A DNA stretch of 64,000 bases from Deltaproteobacteria bacterium. GTDB taxonomy: Bacteria > Myxococcota_A > UBA9160 > UBA4427. Each line of letters begins with the position of its first letter. The first letter of the stretch is position 1. The position numbers were made by a program, and so were the translations under genes. The notes under the pieces were generated by a model that saw nothing but the letters and a program-made list of their open reading frames with translations, did not search any database and was not told where the DNA came from. Positions 8,929 to 17,696 of this stretch are shown piece after piece. Location: positions 124,001 to 188,000 of the forward strand of contig JADJOR010000002.1 in assembly GCA_016713665.1 (NCBI GenBank). The letters are read 5' to 3'.

Positions 8929-10203
8929 ATGGCCAGCGCGACATCGCTCTTCGATCCGATCCGGATCGGTCCGCTCGAAGTGGCGGGTCGGCTGTTCAAG
9001 ACCGCGACCGCCGAGACGCGCGCGAGCGAGGATGGCTACGTCGGCGACGAGCTCGTCGACTGGTACGAGACCCTCGCGCGGGGCGGCGTCCCCCTGATCA
9101 TCACGGGCAATCTCTACGTCGCGCCAGAGGGCAAGAGCACCTATCGCATGTGCGCGGCCGACCGCGACGATCGCATCCCGGGTCTCGCCCGGATCGCGGC
9201 CGCCTGCCACCGCCACGGCGCGAAGCTCGTCGCCCAGCTCTCCCACTGCGGCCGGCAGCTGATCCTCGGCCACACGGGCGTCGAAGAGGCCGTCTCGGCG
9301 TCGAGCGTCCGGGAGCCGGTCATGGGCGCGAAGCCGCGCGCGCTCCGCGTCGAAGAGCTGCCCGGCGTCGTCGACGCCTTCGCCTCGGCGGCGGTCCGCT
9401 GCCAACGGGCCGGCTTCGACGGGGTCCAGATCCACGCCGCCCACGGCTATCTCCTCTCCCAGTTCCTGACCCCCCATACCAATCGCCGAACCGACGCCTA
9501 CGGCGGATCGTTCGAGAACCGGCTGCGGCTCGTGCGCGAGGTCGTCGAGGAGACGCGTCGGCGGGTCGGCCCCGGCTTCGCGCTGCTGCTCAAGTGCAAT
9601 GGCGACGACCTGCTGCCCCTGCGCCACGGGCTCCACGTCGAGGACAACGTCCGCATCGCGACCGCGCTCGTCTCCGCGGGCATCGACGCCGTCGAGGTCA
9701 GCGTCGGCCACTACGAGTCGGGCTTTCCGATGACGGCCGGACGCTTCGACGGGTTCTACAAGGAGCTCGGGACGCGCGGCGCAGGCATCCACATGGATGC
9801 CCTCCGCCGGTTCTCCCTCGTCCGCTTCGACCGCGCTCTCGGCGCCCTCTCGAACCGGCTCTGGCCGGCGCGCGAAGGATTCAATCTCGGCTACGCGCGC
9901 CACTTCAAACGGGTCCTGTCGGTCCCCGTCATCTCGGTTGGCGGATTTCGGACGCGCGCGGCGATGGAGAGCGCTCTCGCCGCCGGCGACTGCGATGCGA
10001 TCGCTTGCGGTCGGGGCTTCATCGCGGACCCCTTCCTCTTCGACCATCTGCGGACCGGCACGCCTGGACCGCAGTGCGACTCGTGCAATCTCTGCCTCGC
10101 ACGCTCCGGCACCGGTCCCGTCGACTGCTGGAACCCGGTCGTGCGCGAGGAGAAGGAGAAAGTCCTGGCGGAGCGCCTCGCGGCGCGGGAGGGGTCGTCA
10201 TGA
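8929..10203 (+). CDS. Old Yellow Enzyme family NADH:flavin oxidoreductase (TIM barrel)
   Basis: OYE-type enzymes bind FMN in a TIM barrel and reduce C=C bonds next to a carbonyl. The 424-residue protein shows the family's N-terminal strand (FDPIRIG), the active-site HAAHGYLL segment and the FMN phosphate-binding segment near the C-terminus (ISVGGF then CGRGFIADP). It ends soon after a Cys cluster spaced CX2CX2CX10C. This resembles, but is tighter than, the 4Fe-4S site of 2,4-dienoyl-CoA reductase (CX2CX3CX11C), so cluster binding is uncertain. The FAD/NAD domain of the long reductases is missing. ATG 8929 is preferred over GTG 8911 because GGAGG stands 7-8 bases before it. The stop overlaps the next start (ATGA). 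Confidence 0.85.
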   Translation: MASATSLFDPIRIGPLEVAGRLFKTATAETRASEDGYVGDELVDWYETLARGGVPLIITGNLYVAPEGKSTYRMCAADRDDRIPGLARIAAACHRHGAKLVAQLSHCGRQLILGHTGVEEAVSASSVREPVMGAKPRALRVEELPGVVDAFASAAVRCQRAGFDGVQIHAAHGYLLSQFLTPHTNRRTDAYGGSFENRLRLVREVVEETRRRVGPGFALLLKCNGDDLLPLRHGLHVEDNVRIATALVSAGIDAVEVSVGHYESGFPMTAGRFDGFYKELGTRGAGIHMDALRRFSLVRFDRALGALSNRLWPAREGFNLGYARHFKRVLSVPVISVGGFRTRAAMESALAAGDCDAIACGRGFIADPFLFDHLRTGTPGPQCDSCNLCLARSGTGPVDCWNPVVREEKEKVLAERLAAREGSS

Positions 10204-10790
10204 GCGGCGAGTCGAACGGACCGAGGACGGAGCTCGAGCGTGGTCCGCTGGAGGACGTCGCTTTACCGAGCCCGGCCCAGCAGCGGATGGTCGAGGGATA
10301 TCTGCGCCATACCGCCTGCGAGTTCTTCACCCACGACGTCGACACCGCCGTCGCGACGATGGCGGGCGAGCCCCACGTGATCCTGCTGCCGACGCTGATC
10401 GGCGGGATCGGGCGCGAGGCCTGCCGTCGTTTCTACCGGGACAGCTTCATCTTCTCGATGCCGAAGGACGTCGAGTTCGTGCCGATCTCCCGCATCGTCG
10501 GTGCCGACACGATCGTCGAGGAGAGCATCCTGCGATTCACCCATCGCGAGGAGGTCCCCTGGATCCTGCCCGGCGTCGCGCCGACCGGTCGTCGCGTCGA
10601 GGTCGCCGTCTGCACCTTCGTCCGCATGCAGGACGACAAGATCGCCCACGAGCACGTCTACTGGGACCAGGCGTCAGTCCTGACGCAGCTCGGCCTGATC
10701 GACGACCGGACGTTGCCCGTCGTCGGGGCCGAGGCCGCGCGCCAGCTCGAGTCGCCGATGGGGCCCCTGAACACGCTGCAGCAACGCTGA
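10200..10790 (+). CDS. SnoaL/NTF2-like protein
   Basis: The 196-residue protein has the cone-shaped SnoaL/NTF2-like pattern: an N-terminal helix with a FFTHDVDTAVATM motif, a central GREACRRFYRD stretch and a C-terminal strand HEHVYWDQAS. Members range from isomerases and cyclases to ligand-binding proteins, so no reaction is claimed. Its ATG overlaps the TGA of the OYE gene, which argues for translational coupling and a step in the same pathway. A second small NTF2-like protein with a similar role in context is at 62746-63276. Confidence 0.75.
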   Translation: MSGESNGPRTELERGPLEDVALPSPAQQRMVEGYLRHTACEFFTHDVDTAVATMAGEPHVILLPTLIGGIGREACRRFYRDSFIFSMPKDVEFVPISRIVGADTIVEESILRFTHREEVPWILPGVAPTGRRVEVAVCTFVRMQDDKIAHEHVYWDQASVLTQLGLIDDRTLPVVGAEAARQLESPMGPLNTLQQR

Positions 10791-10852
10791 GCCCGAGAAG
10801 CGCTCGAAGACGCGAGCCCGATCGAGCGCAGCGACCAGAGAGGAAGACCGCG

Positions 10853-12307
10853 ATGAAGAACCGACCCCTCGCCAAGGTGGCGGCGATCAAGAAGCGCATC
10901 ACCCATCCGATCGTCGATGCCGACGCCCACCAGCTCGAGACCGTTCCGGTCGTGCTCGACTACCTGCGCGAGATCGGCGGCAGCGCGATGCCCCAGCGCT
11001 TCCTCGATTTCCTGAAGCACCAGCGCCGGACATTCGACATGAAGCCCGACGAGCGCCTCGACACGCGGACCTCGATGCCGGTCTGGTGGCCGATCCCGAC
11101 CGAGAACACCCTCGATCGCGCCACGACCCAGCTACCGCGATTGATGTACGACCGGCTGGACGAGCTCGGCCTCGATTTCAGCATCGTCTATCCCGGGATC
11201 GGTCTGCAGGTCATCACGTTGCCCGGCATGGTCGACGACGAGCTGCGCCGCGCGAGCGCTCGCGCGTTCAACCGCTACAACGCGGACCTCTTCGGCGGGC
11301 TCGCGGACCGGTTGACCCCCGCGGCCGTGATCCCGATGCACACGCCGGCCGAGGCCATCGAGGAGCTCGAGTACGCCGTCCACGTCCTGAAGCTCAAGGT
11401 CGCGGTCGTGGCCGGAGACGTGCTGCGACCGGTGCCGAGCTTCGCGCGAGCGCATCCCGAGCTCGCCCATCACGTCCTCTACCAGGACTGCTTCGGTCTC
11501 GACTCACCCTACGACTACGACCCGGTCTGGGCGAAGTGCATCGAGCTCGGGATCGCGCCGACCTCGCACTCCGGGCCGATCGGCTTCGGGACGAGGCGCT
11601 GCGTGACGCGCCACCAGTACAACCAGCTCGGCGGCTTCGCGGAGGGTGGCGAGGCGTTGCTCAAGGCGCTCTGGATGGGCGGCGTCACGCGCCGCTTCCC
11701 CGAGCTCAAGTTCGGATTTCTCGAGGGCGGCGCCGGCTGGGCCTGCAGCATCTATACCCGCATGCTCGACCATTGGAAGAAGCGCAATGGCGAGGCGATC
11801 CGGCTGCTCGACCCGACGCGCCTCGATGCGTCCTTGTTCCGCAAGCTGATCGACGATTACGGCCACGAGAAGATCCGCGCCTACCGCGATCCGCTGGTCG
11901 AGAACTCGCTCTGGATGCCGAGCCCGGAGGAGCTCGACGATTGGCGCGACTGCGGAGTCGGGACGGCGGCCGAGCTGGCCCGGCTGTTCGTGCCGAACTT
12001 CTTCTTCGGCTGCGAAGGGGACGATCGCATGAACTCGCTCGCCTTCGACGAGAAGCTCAATCCCTTCGGCGCGCGCCTCGGGGCGATGTTCGGATCCGAC
12101 ATCGGCCACTTCGACGTCGTCGACATGCGCGAGGTCCTCGAGGAGGCGTGGGAGCTGGTCGAGGACGAGCTGATCGACGAGGACGACTTCGCCGACTTCA
12201 GCTTCCGCAACGCCGTCCGCCTCCACGGCGGCATGAACCCGAGCTTCTTCGAAGGCACCGTCGTCGAGTCCGCGGCGGCCCGCGTGCTCGCGGACGCGAG
12301 AGCATGA
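10853..12307 (+). CDS. Amidohydrolase family metal-dependent hydrolase (TIM barrel, ACMSD-like)
   Basis: This 484-residue protein belongs to the amidohydrolase-2 group that includes decarboxylases (ACMSD, LigW) and hydratases (LigJ). The N-terminal metal motif is DADAH (near residues 22-26), a barrel strand His appears in APTSHSG, and the C-terminal metal-ligand Asp is in GSDIGHFD. The start is ATG 10853, preceded by AGAGGAAG. The gene follows the SnoaL-like gene by 62 bp and overlaps the LLM gene (ATGA). Its place in a ring-cleavage cluster suggests hydrolysis, hydration or decarboxylation of a meta-cleavage intermediate; this is inference. A shorter paralogue lies at 25565-26761. Confidence 0.82.
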   Translation: MKNRPLAKVAAIKKRITHPIVDADAHQLETVPVVLDYLREIGGSAMPQRFLDFLKHQRRTFDMKPDERLDTRTSMPVWWPIPTENTLDRATTQLPRLMYDRLDELGLDFSIVYPGIGLQVITLPGMVDDELRRASARAFNRYNADLFGGLADRLTPAAVIPMHTPAEAIEELEYAVHVLKLKVAVVAGDVLRPVPSFARAHPELAHHVLYQDCFGLDSPYDYDPVWAKCIELGIAPTSHSGPIGFGTRRCVTRHQYNQLGGFAEGGEALLKALWMGGVTRRFPELKFGFLEGGAGWACSIYTRMLDHWKKRNGEAIRLLDPTRLDASLFRKLIDDYGHEKIRAYRDPLVENSLWMPSPEELDDWRDCGVGTAAELARLFVPNFFFGCEGDDRMNSLAFDEKLNPFGARLGAMFGSDIGHFDVVDMREVLEEAWELVEDELIDEDDFADFSFRNAVRLHGGMNPSFFEGTVVESAAARVLADARA

Positions 12308-13302
12308 GCGGCGTGGCCTCGGCGTCGATCGCGCTCTCGCTCTCCCTCCCGCCCGGACCGCGGACCCTCGAGTACGCACGCCTCGCAGAGGAGCTCGGCT
12401 ACTGTCGGCTCTGGCTCTACGACTCGCCCCTGCTCTACGGCGACGTCTGGGTGGCGCTCGCCCGGGTGGCCGAAGCGACGTCCCGGCTCGGCGTCGGTCC
12501 GGGCGTGCTGGTTCCCGGTCTGCGCCACGTCGCGACGAACGCGGCCGCGATCGCGACGCTGGAGACCCTCGCCCCGGGTCGCGTCGCCGTCGCCGTCGGG
12601 ACGGGCTTCACCGCCCGCCGCCTGCTCGGCAAGCCGCCGCTGTCCTGGAAGCGGGTCGAGGCCTACGTCGTCGCGCTGCGTGCACTGCTTCATGGCGAGG
12701 CGGTCGAGATCGACGGCGAGCTCGTCCGCATGATCCATCCCGATGGCTATGCGCCGCCCCGTCCGATCCGGACTCCGATTCTCGTCGCGGCGAGCGGTCC
12801 GCGCGGGAGCGAGATCGCCCGGGCGATCGGCGATGGCGTCATGACCTTCGCGGCGCCGCCTTCGGGCTTCGCGTGGTGTGCGGTCGTCCAATCCGGGACG
12901 GTCCTCGATCCGGGCGAGAGCTTCACCTCGTCCCGGGTCTTCGACGCGCTCGCGCCCGGCATCGCCCTCATCTACCACTCGGTCTACGAGGCGGCCGGAG
13001 CCGGTGTCGACCAATTGCCCGGCGGCGCCGCGTGGCGCGCGGCGATCGACCGCGAGCCCGCGCGCACCCGCCACCTCGTGCTTCATGAAGGCCACTGCGT
13101 CGCCCCGCCGGCCCGCGAGCGGGCGCTGCTCGATCCCGATCTGGGCGCCATGACCTTCAGCGGGAGCGCATCCGAGCTCGCCGGTCGCGTCGCGGGGCTC
13201 GTCGCCGCGGGCGCAACCGAGCTCGTCTACTCACCCGCCGGTGCCGACGTGCCGCGCGAGCTGCGCGCGATGGCGTGCGCGGTGGGGACGGCGGGATGTT
13301 GA
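12304..13302 (+). CDS. LLM-class (bacterial luciferase-like) flavin oxidoreductase
   Basis: Luciferase-like monooxygenases or F420/FMN reductases share a TIM barrel. The 332-residue protein shows the N-terminal AEELGYCRLWLYDSP segment, the RLGVGPGV strand, the TLAPGRVAVAVGTGF segment and PILVAASGP, all typical of the family. It is coupled by ATGA overlap to the amidohydrolase gene. Its last 76 bases overlap the end of the convergent LysR gene. FMN- or F420-dependence cannot be decided from the sequence. Confidence 0.83.
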   Translation: MSGVASASIALSLSLPPGPRTLEYARLAEELGYCRLWLYDSPLLYGDVWVALARVAEATSRLGVGPGVLVPGLRHVATNAAAIATLETLAPGRVAVAVGTGFTARRLLGKPPLSWKRVEAYVVALRALLHGEAVEIDGELVRMIHPDGYAPPRPIRTPILVAASGPRGSEIARAIGDGVMTFAAPPSGFAWCAVVQSGTVLDPGESFTSSRVFDALAPGIALIYHSVYEAAGAGVDQLPGGAAWRAAIDREPARTRHLVLHEGHCVAPPARERALLDPDLGAMTFSGSASELAGRVAGLVAAGATELVYSPAGADVPRELRAMACAVGTAGC

Positions 13303-14237
13303 TTCGCCAGGCTGCCAGTCGGCTCGTCGCGGCCCGTCGCGCGGAGCCGCGGATCATGGCCGATGGCGTCGGCCATGTAGTCGAGGAAGACCCGGACGCG
13401 GCCGGTCGACGCGAGATCCTCGTGGGTCAGCAGCCAGAGGCTCGTCTCGAGGCTCTTCTCCGGCGGCCGGATCCGCCGCAGACCGGGATCCGAGTCGGCG
13501 AGCAGACAGATCAGATGGGCGATCCCGACGCCGTCGCGGACCGCCGCGAGCAGCGCGACCCCCGTCGCGACGCGACAGGCCACGTGGGCGTCCGGCACGT
13601 TTTCGCGCATCCAGCGGGCGGCCGGGATGTGGCGCATGCTCGTCTCCCAGCCGACCCAGGCCTGTGCCGAGAGGTCGCCGAGGTGGCCGCCGTCCTCGGC
13701 ATTCCGGCTCTCGGCCTTCCGGGCGTCGACATAGCGGGTCGAGGCGTAGAGCGCGGAGGGAAGCCGCGCGAGGCGGCGACCGACCAGCGCCTCGGGCGGC
13801 TGGTTCGTGGCGAGCATCGCGACCTCCGCCTCGCGCATCGCGAGCTCGGCCGGAGCGGGCGTCGAGAGCAGGTCGATCTCGATCTGGGGATAGGCGCGCG
13901 TGAAGCCCGCGATCTCGGTCATGAAGCGCTCGGCGAAGGCGTCCGTCGTCGCGAAGCGCAGCCGTCCTGCGAGGCGCGCGTCGCGTCCGAGCACGCCGCG
14001 CGCGAGATCCTTGAATTCGGCCTCCATCCGGCGAGCCGGGTCGAGGATCTCCTTGCCCGCTGCCGTCAGCTCGTAGCCTGCCGGGAGCCGATCGAAGAGC
14101 CGCACGCCGAGGGACTCCTCGAGCACGTTCAGGCGCCGCGACGCCGTCGAATAGCTGACTCCGAGCTCGCGCGCCGCATCGGCGAGGGAGCCCGACTCCG
14201 CGATCGACAGGAAATAACGCAGGTCGTCCCAATGCAC
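13227..14237 (-). CDS. LysR family transcriptional regulator
   Basis: LysR regulators bind DNA with an N-terminal winged helix and sense an effector with a periplasmic-binding-like domain. The protein starts at GTG 14237 (VHWDDLRYFLSIAESGSL), giving the canonical helix-turn-helix over residues 1-60 (DAARELGVSYSTASRRL) and an effector domain from about 90. At 336 residues it is a little longer than the usual 300; the extra tail lies in the 76-bp overlap with the convergent LLM gene. It is divergent from the SDR gene at 14380 across 142 bp, the standard LysR arrangement, so it probably controls that gene and itself. The class is the short-tailed one that resembles DmlR/AphB-type regulators. Confidence 0.88.
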   Translation of the reverse strand: MHWDDLRYFLSIAESGSLADAARELGVSYSTASRRLNVLEESLGVRLFDRLPAGYELTAAGKEILDPARRMEAEFKDLARGVLGRDARLAGRLRFATTDAFAERFMTEIAGFTRAYPQIEIDLLSTPAPAELAMREAEVAMLATNQPPEALVGRRLARLPSALYASTRYVDARKAESRNAEDGGHLGDLSAQAWVGWETSMRHIPAARWMRENVPDAHVACRVATGVALLAAVRDGVGIAHLICLLADSDPGLRRIRPPEKSLETSLWLLTHEDLASTGRVRVFLDYMADAIGHDPRLRATGRDEPTGSLANQHPAVPTAHAIARSSRGTSAPAGE

Positions 14238-14379
14238 GGAGCCGAGTATCACACATGGCGCGAACGGGTCCACCGACCGCCCGGGTCCCGCAGGGGTCCG
14301 GCGGACGACGGGGGCTGCACGCTCGCGCGCCGCGCGGACGACCGCTCGTCGCGAACATCGAAGAGGAAGGAGCCGAGAC

Positions 14380-15282
14380 ATGGCATCGTGTGACGGACGG
14401 GTCGTGATCGTGACGGGTGGCGCGCGGGGGATCGGGCGCGAGCATTCGCTCGCCTTCGCCCGCGAGGGCGCGTCGGTCGTCGTCAACGACCTCGGCGGAG
14501 CGGTCGACGGCGCGGGCAGCGACGCGAGCGCGGCCGAACGGACGGCCGCGGAGATCCGGGAGCAGGGCGGCCGCGCCGTCGCGAACCACGCCGACGTCGC
14601 CGACTGGACCGCGACCAGAGCGCTCGTCGAACAGGCCATCTCGACCTTCGGTCGGCTGGACGTCGTCGTCAACAACGCCGGCATCCTGCGCGACCGCATG
14701 TTCGTCAATACGTCGATCGAGGAGTGGGATCTGATCATGCGCGTCCACCTGCGCGGCCATTTCTGCACGAGCCGCCACGCCGCCGCCTGGTGGCGCGACC
14801 GCGCGAAGGCCGGCGAGCCGGTCACCGCGCGCATCATCAACACGACCTCGGGTGCGGGCTTGCAGGGCAGCGTCGGCCAGAGCAACTACGTCGCCGCCAA
14901 GGCGGGCATCGCCGCGCTGACCCTCAATCAGGCGGTCGAGCTCGCGCGTTACGGCGTGACCGCGAACTGCATCGCGCCCTCCGCGCGCACGCGGCTCACC
15001 GAGGGCGTCTTCGCCGACAAGATGAAGGAGGTCGCGAGCGGCTTCGACGTCCAGGATCCCGCCAACATCTCGCCGATCGTCGTCTGGCTGGGGAGCGCCG
15101 AGTCGTCGGACGTGACGGGCCAATGTTTCGAGGTCGAGGGGGGGAAGCTCAGCGTCGCGGACGGCTGGCGGACCGGACCGACGGCGGACAAGGGTGGGAG
15201 GTGGGATCCGGTCGAGCTCGGCGGGACGGTCCGGGAGCTGATCCGGAAGGCGGTGCCGGCGCAGAAGGTGTACGGGGCCTAG
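14380..15282 (+). CDS. Short-chain dehydrogenase/reductase, hydroxyacyl-CoA dehydrogenase type (MFE-2/Hsd4-like)
   Basis: A classical SDR of 300 residues: cofactor loop TGGARGIG at 12-19, NNAG at 98-101, catalytic Ser157, Tyr170 and Lys174. Asp in NDLGG near 37 favours NAD over NADP. The opening and the VNDLGG and FVNTSIEEW segments are like the (3R)-hydroxyacyl-CoA dehydrogenase part of multifunctional enzyme 2 and actinobacterial Hsd4-type enzymes, used for beta-oxidation of steroid side chains; that link is family knowledge and not proof. AGAGGAAGGA precedes the ATG. It stands alone, divergent from the LysR gene, its likely regulator. Confidence 0.86.
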   Translation: MASCDGRVVIVTGGARGIGREHSLAFAREGASVVVNDLGGAVDGAGSDASAAERTAAEIREQGGRAVANHADVADWTATRALVEQAISTFGRLDVVVNNAGILRDRMFVNTSIEEWDLIMRVHLRGHFCTSRHAAAWWRDRAKAGEPVTARIINTTSGAGLQGSVGQSNYVAAKAGIAALTLNQAVELARYGVTANCIAPSARTRLTEGVFADKMKEVASGFDVQDPANISPIVVWLGSAESSDVTGQCFEVEGGKLSVADGWRTGPTADKGGRWDPVELGGTVRELIRKAVPAQKVYGA

Positions 15283-15356
15283 CGAACGCATGCCCCTTCG
15301 CTTCGCGTGAGCGCGCCGTTCCCGGCGCCGATGGCCATCGCACGTCCGCTCGGTCG

Positions 15357-16121
15357 CTACGAAACGTCGGGCCTCATCACGGCATCCCCTCCGCCATCGA
15401 CACACAGGACCGCACCAGCACAATACGGATGCCCCAACAGGAACCCGATCGCTTCGGCGATCTCCCGGGCTTCCGCCGGCCTCCCCGCCGGCTGTGGGAA
15501 CGCGTCGAAATTCGGCCCGATGATCGGGTGCGCGCGGTCTCGCTCCCGGAGCGGCGTCCGAACGGGACCCGGCGCGATGACGTTGAGTCGAGCCCCCTCC
15601 TGCATCCACGCGGGCGCCTGCCGTCGTACCCATCGGATCAACGCCCGCTTCGCCGACACATAACAGCGCGGACCGTCGAGCTTCGCCGCGTCCGCGAGCG
15701 CCTCTTTCTCCCGCCCCGAGAGACATACGTCCTCGAGGGGGCCCCCGAAATCCGGCAGCGCGAGCGCCGTATTCGACGAAACGGCCACGGCGCTCCCGCC
15801 CGTCCCGTCCGAGCTCACGAGCAGCTTCCGCGCTCCTTCGATCAACGCGACGCACCCGAAGTAGTCGATCGCGACGATCCGCTCGATCGGCTCGTGGCTG
15901 GCCCCGACCCCCGCGGCCGCTACGAGCCCGTCGAGCCGCCCGGTCGACATCCGCTCGAGCGCGGCGACCGCGGCGGCGCGCCCCGTCGGGACCGAGAGAT
16001 CCGCCTCGATCTCCGCGCCGCGCAGATCGATCCCGAGGACCGAGTGTCCCCCCGACTCGAGATGTTTCCGGACCGCGGCGCCGATCCCCGACGCCGACCC
16101 GCTGACCGCGAAGAGACCCAT
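15357..16121 (-). CDS. SDR resembling 3alpha-hydroxysteroid dehydrogenase/carbonyl reductase (HsdA type)
   Basis: The 254-residue protein has a nucleotide loop GSASGIG (8-14), catalytic Ser115/116, Tyr154 and Lys158, and ends in a GGGDAVMRP tail. The tail, the GIDLRGAEIEADLS segment and the EGARLNVIAPGP segment match, from memory, the Comamonas testosteroni 3alpha-hydroxysteroid dehydrogenase family, an unusual SDR branch lacking the typical NNAG (here VAAAGVG). Such enzymes oxidise the 3-hydroxyl of steroids with NAD. It is the last gene of a leftward operon that starts with a FadD3-like ligase, which strengthens a steroid or bile-acid reading of the region. Confidence 0.82.
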   Translation of the reverse strand: MGLFAVSGSASGIGAAVRKHLESGGHSVLGIDLRGAEIEADLSVPTGRAAAVAALERMSTGRLDGLVAAAGVGASHEPIERIVAIDYFGCVALIEGARKLLVSSDGTGGSAVAVSSNTALALPDFGGPLEDVCLSGREKEALADAAKLDGPRCYVSAKRALIRWVRRQAPAWMQEGARLNVIAPGPVRTPLRERDRAHPIIGPNFDAFPQPAGRPAEAREIAEAIGFLLGHPYCAGAVLCVDGGGDAVMRPDVS

Positions 16122-16142
16122 GCGAACCCCCGACGCTTCCTT

Positions 16143-17696
16143 CTAGCTGCCCGGCTCTCGATCCGCCGCCGGGCGCCGGTCCGCGTACCGCGCCCGAAGC
16201 TCGTGCTTGAGGACCTTTCCGCTCGCATTCCGGGGCAGCTCCGCCGCGACTTCCAGCTGCTCCGGGATCTTCTGGGGTGCGAGCCCGGCCCTGCGGCAGA
16301 ATTCGACGAGGTCCGCGAGATCGAGCTTCGCCCCCGTCCTCGAGACGACGACCGCGCAGGCGCGCTCCCCCGTCTTCGGATCCGGCAGCCCGACGACCGC
16401 TGCGTCGGCGATCGACGGATGGCCGTAGAGCACGTCCTCGACCTCCTTCGCCCCGATGTTCTCGCCGTTGCGGATGATGACGTCCTTCAGGCGCCCGGTG
16501 ATCGTCAGGTAGCCGCGGATGTCGAGGGTGGCGAGGTCGCCGGTCCGGAAGTAGCCGTCGGCGTCGAAGGCCGCGACGTCGAGCGCGGCGTCGAGGTAGC
16601 CGCGGCAGAGCTGCGGGCCGCGCACGCGCAGCTCGCCCGAGGTGCCCGGCGGCAGCACGCGACCCTTCCCGTCGACGATGCGGGCGTCGGCCGCCGGGTC
16701 GACGCGCCCCTCCGTCCGGGCGAGGCGGTCGTCGTCGTCGCCGACGGCGCTGACGCTCAGAAACGGGACCTCGGTCGAGCCATAACACGAGACGACCCCG
16801 AGGCCGCCGAGCTCGGCACGGATCTCGCCGTGGAGTTGCGGGGGCTTCGGTGCGGCACCGGCCATCGCGGCCTTGAGCTTCGGGAAGAGCGGGCGACCCG
16901 GGTTCCGGCGCTGGGCCTCGAGATAACGAAGGACGAGTGGCGTGCCACCCGTCGCGATCGTACAGCCGAGCTCGCCCAGGCGAGCGGGGGTCGCTTCGTC
17001 GAACTGTTCGACCAGGATCGCGGAGGCGCCGCTCATCAGGCAGACCATCAGCATGGCGATTCCGCTGACGTGGGTCAGCGCGAAGGGGATCGCGAAGCGA
17101 TCGGCCGGATCGATCTCGAGCGAGGAGGCCACCCAGCGCGCGCCCGCCGCGATCGAGCTGTCGCCGTGGAGGGCGCCCTTCGCGGACGAGGTCGTGCCGG
17201 AGGTGTAGAGGATCCAGCGGATGGGATTCTCGCCGCGCTGGCTGGCGGGAGGAAGCGCCCTCGGATCGGCCTCCGGGAGCGATCGGTCGCAGATGAGCGT
17301 GCGCGTCGGACCGCCGGCGACGAGCTGCTCGGCCATCGCCGCATAGTCGAAGCCGCGCCAGACGCGAGGGACGACGAGGAGCTCCGGACCCACCTCGCCG
17401 AGGATGTGGCTCAGCTCGCGCTGACGATAGATCGGCAGGATCGGATTCTGGACGGCGCCGAGCCGCGCGAGCGCGCCGGCGAGGACCGCCGACTCGAGCC
17501 AGGTCGGGAGCTGCCAGGAGACGCGATCGCCCGCGCCGACGCCTTGTGCGGCGAGGCCAGCCGCGACGCGTTCGCAGCGGTCGCGATAGGCGGCGAAGGT
17601 CAGAGCGCGATCCTCGTCTTCGAGGAGGAAGACGGCGTCGGGCGTGGCCTCCGCGCGGGCCTCGATCTGTTCCCAGAACCCGTTCGGATCGATCAT
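16143..17696 (-). CDS. Acyl-CoA synthetase (AMP-dependent ligase)
   Basis: AMP-forming ligases activate carboxylic acids to CoA thioesters. The 517-residue protein has the core motifs: TSGTTSSAKG as the phosphate loop (the usual GKP replaced by SSA), a YGSTEVP adenine motif, the TGD of the hinge region and the C-terminal catalytic Lys in NASGKVLK. Start ATG 17696 overlaps the stop of the upstream hotdog gene (ATGA), so the two are translationally coupled. Its partner genes suggest a steroid-derived or aromatic acid as substrate. The altered phosphate loop may affect activity but is not a loss of the Lys. Confidence 0.87.
   Translation of the reverse strand: MIDPNGFWEQIEARAEATPDAVFLLEDEDRALTFAAYRDRCERVAAGLAAQGVGAGDRVSWQLPTWLESAVLAGALARLGAVQNPILPIYRQRELSHILGEVGPELLVVPRVWRGFDYAAMAEQLVAGGPTRTLICDRSLPEADPRALPPASQRGENPIRWILYTSGTTSSAKGALHGDSSIAAGARWVASSLEIDPADRFAIPFALTHVSGIAMLMVCLMSGASAILVEQFDEATPARLGELGCTIATGGTPLVLRYLEAQRRNPGRPLFPKLKAAMAGAAPKPPQLHGEIRAELGGLGVVSCYGSTEVPFLSVSAVGDDDDRLARTEGRVDPAADARIVDGKGRVLPPGTSGELRVRGPQLCRGYLDAALDVAAFDADGYFRTGDLATLDIRGYLTITGRLKDVIIRNGENIGAKEVEDVLYGHPSIADAAVVGLPDPKTGERACAVVVSRTGAKLDLADLVEFCRRAGLAPQKIPEQLEVAAELPRNASGKVLKHELRARYADRRPAADREPGS

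Noticed and set aside
6982..10047. A 1021-codon open frame on the minus strand
   Set aside because: It lies antisense to four clear genes (aldolase, hotdog, OYE and part of PanE). It is rich in Arg/Asp/Ala as expected from high-GC antisense frames and has no domain.
13354..16788. A 1144-codon open frame on the minus strand
   Set aside because: Crosses the SDR and two SDR/ligase genes in the wrong frame; the composition is Arg/Gly/Ala-rich without motifs.
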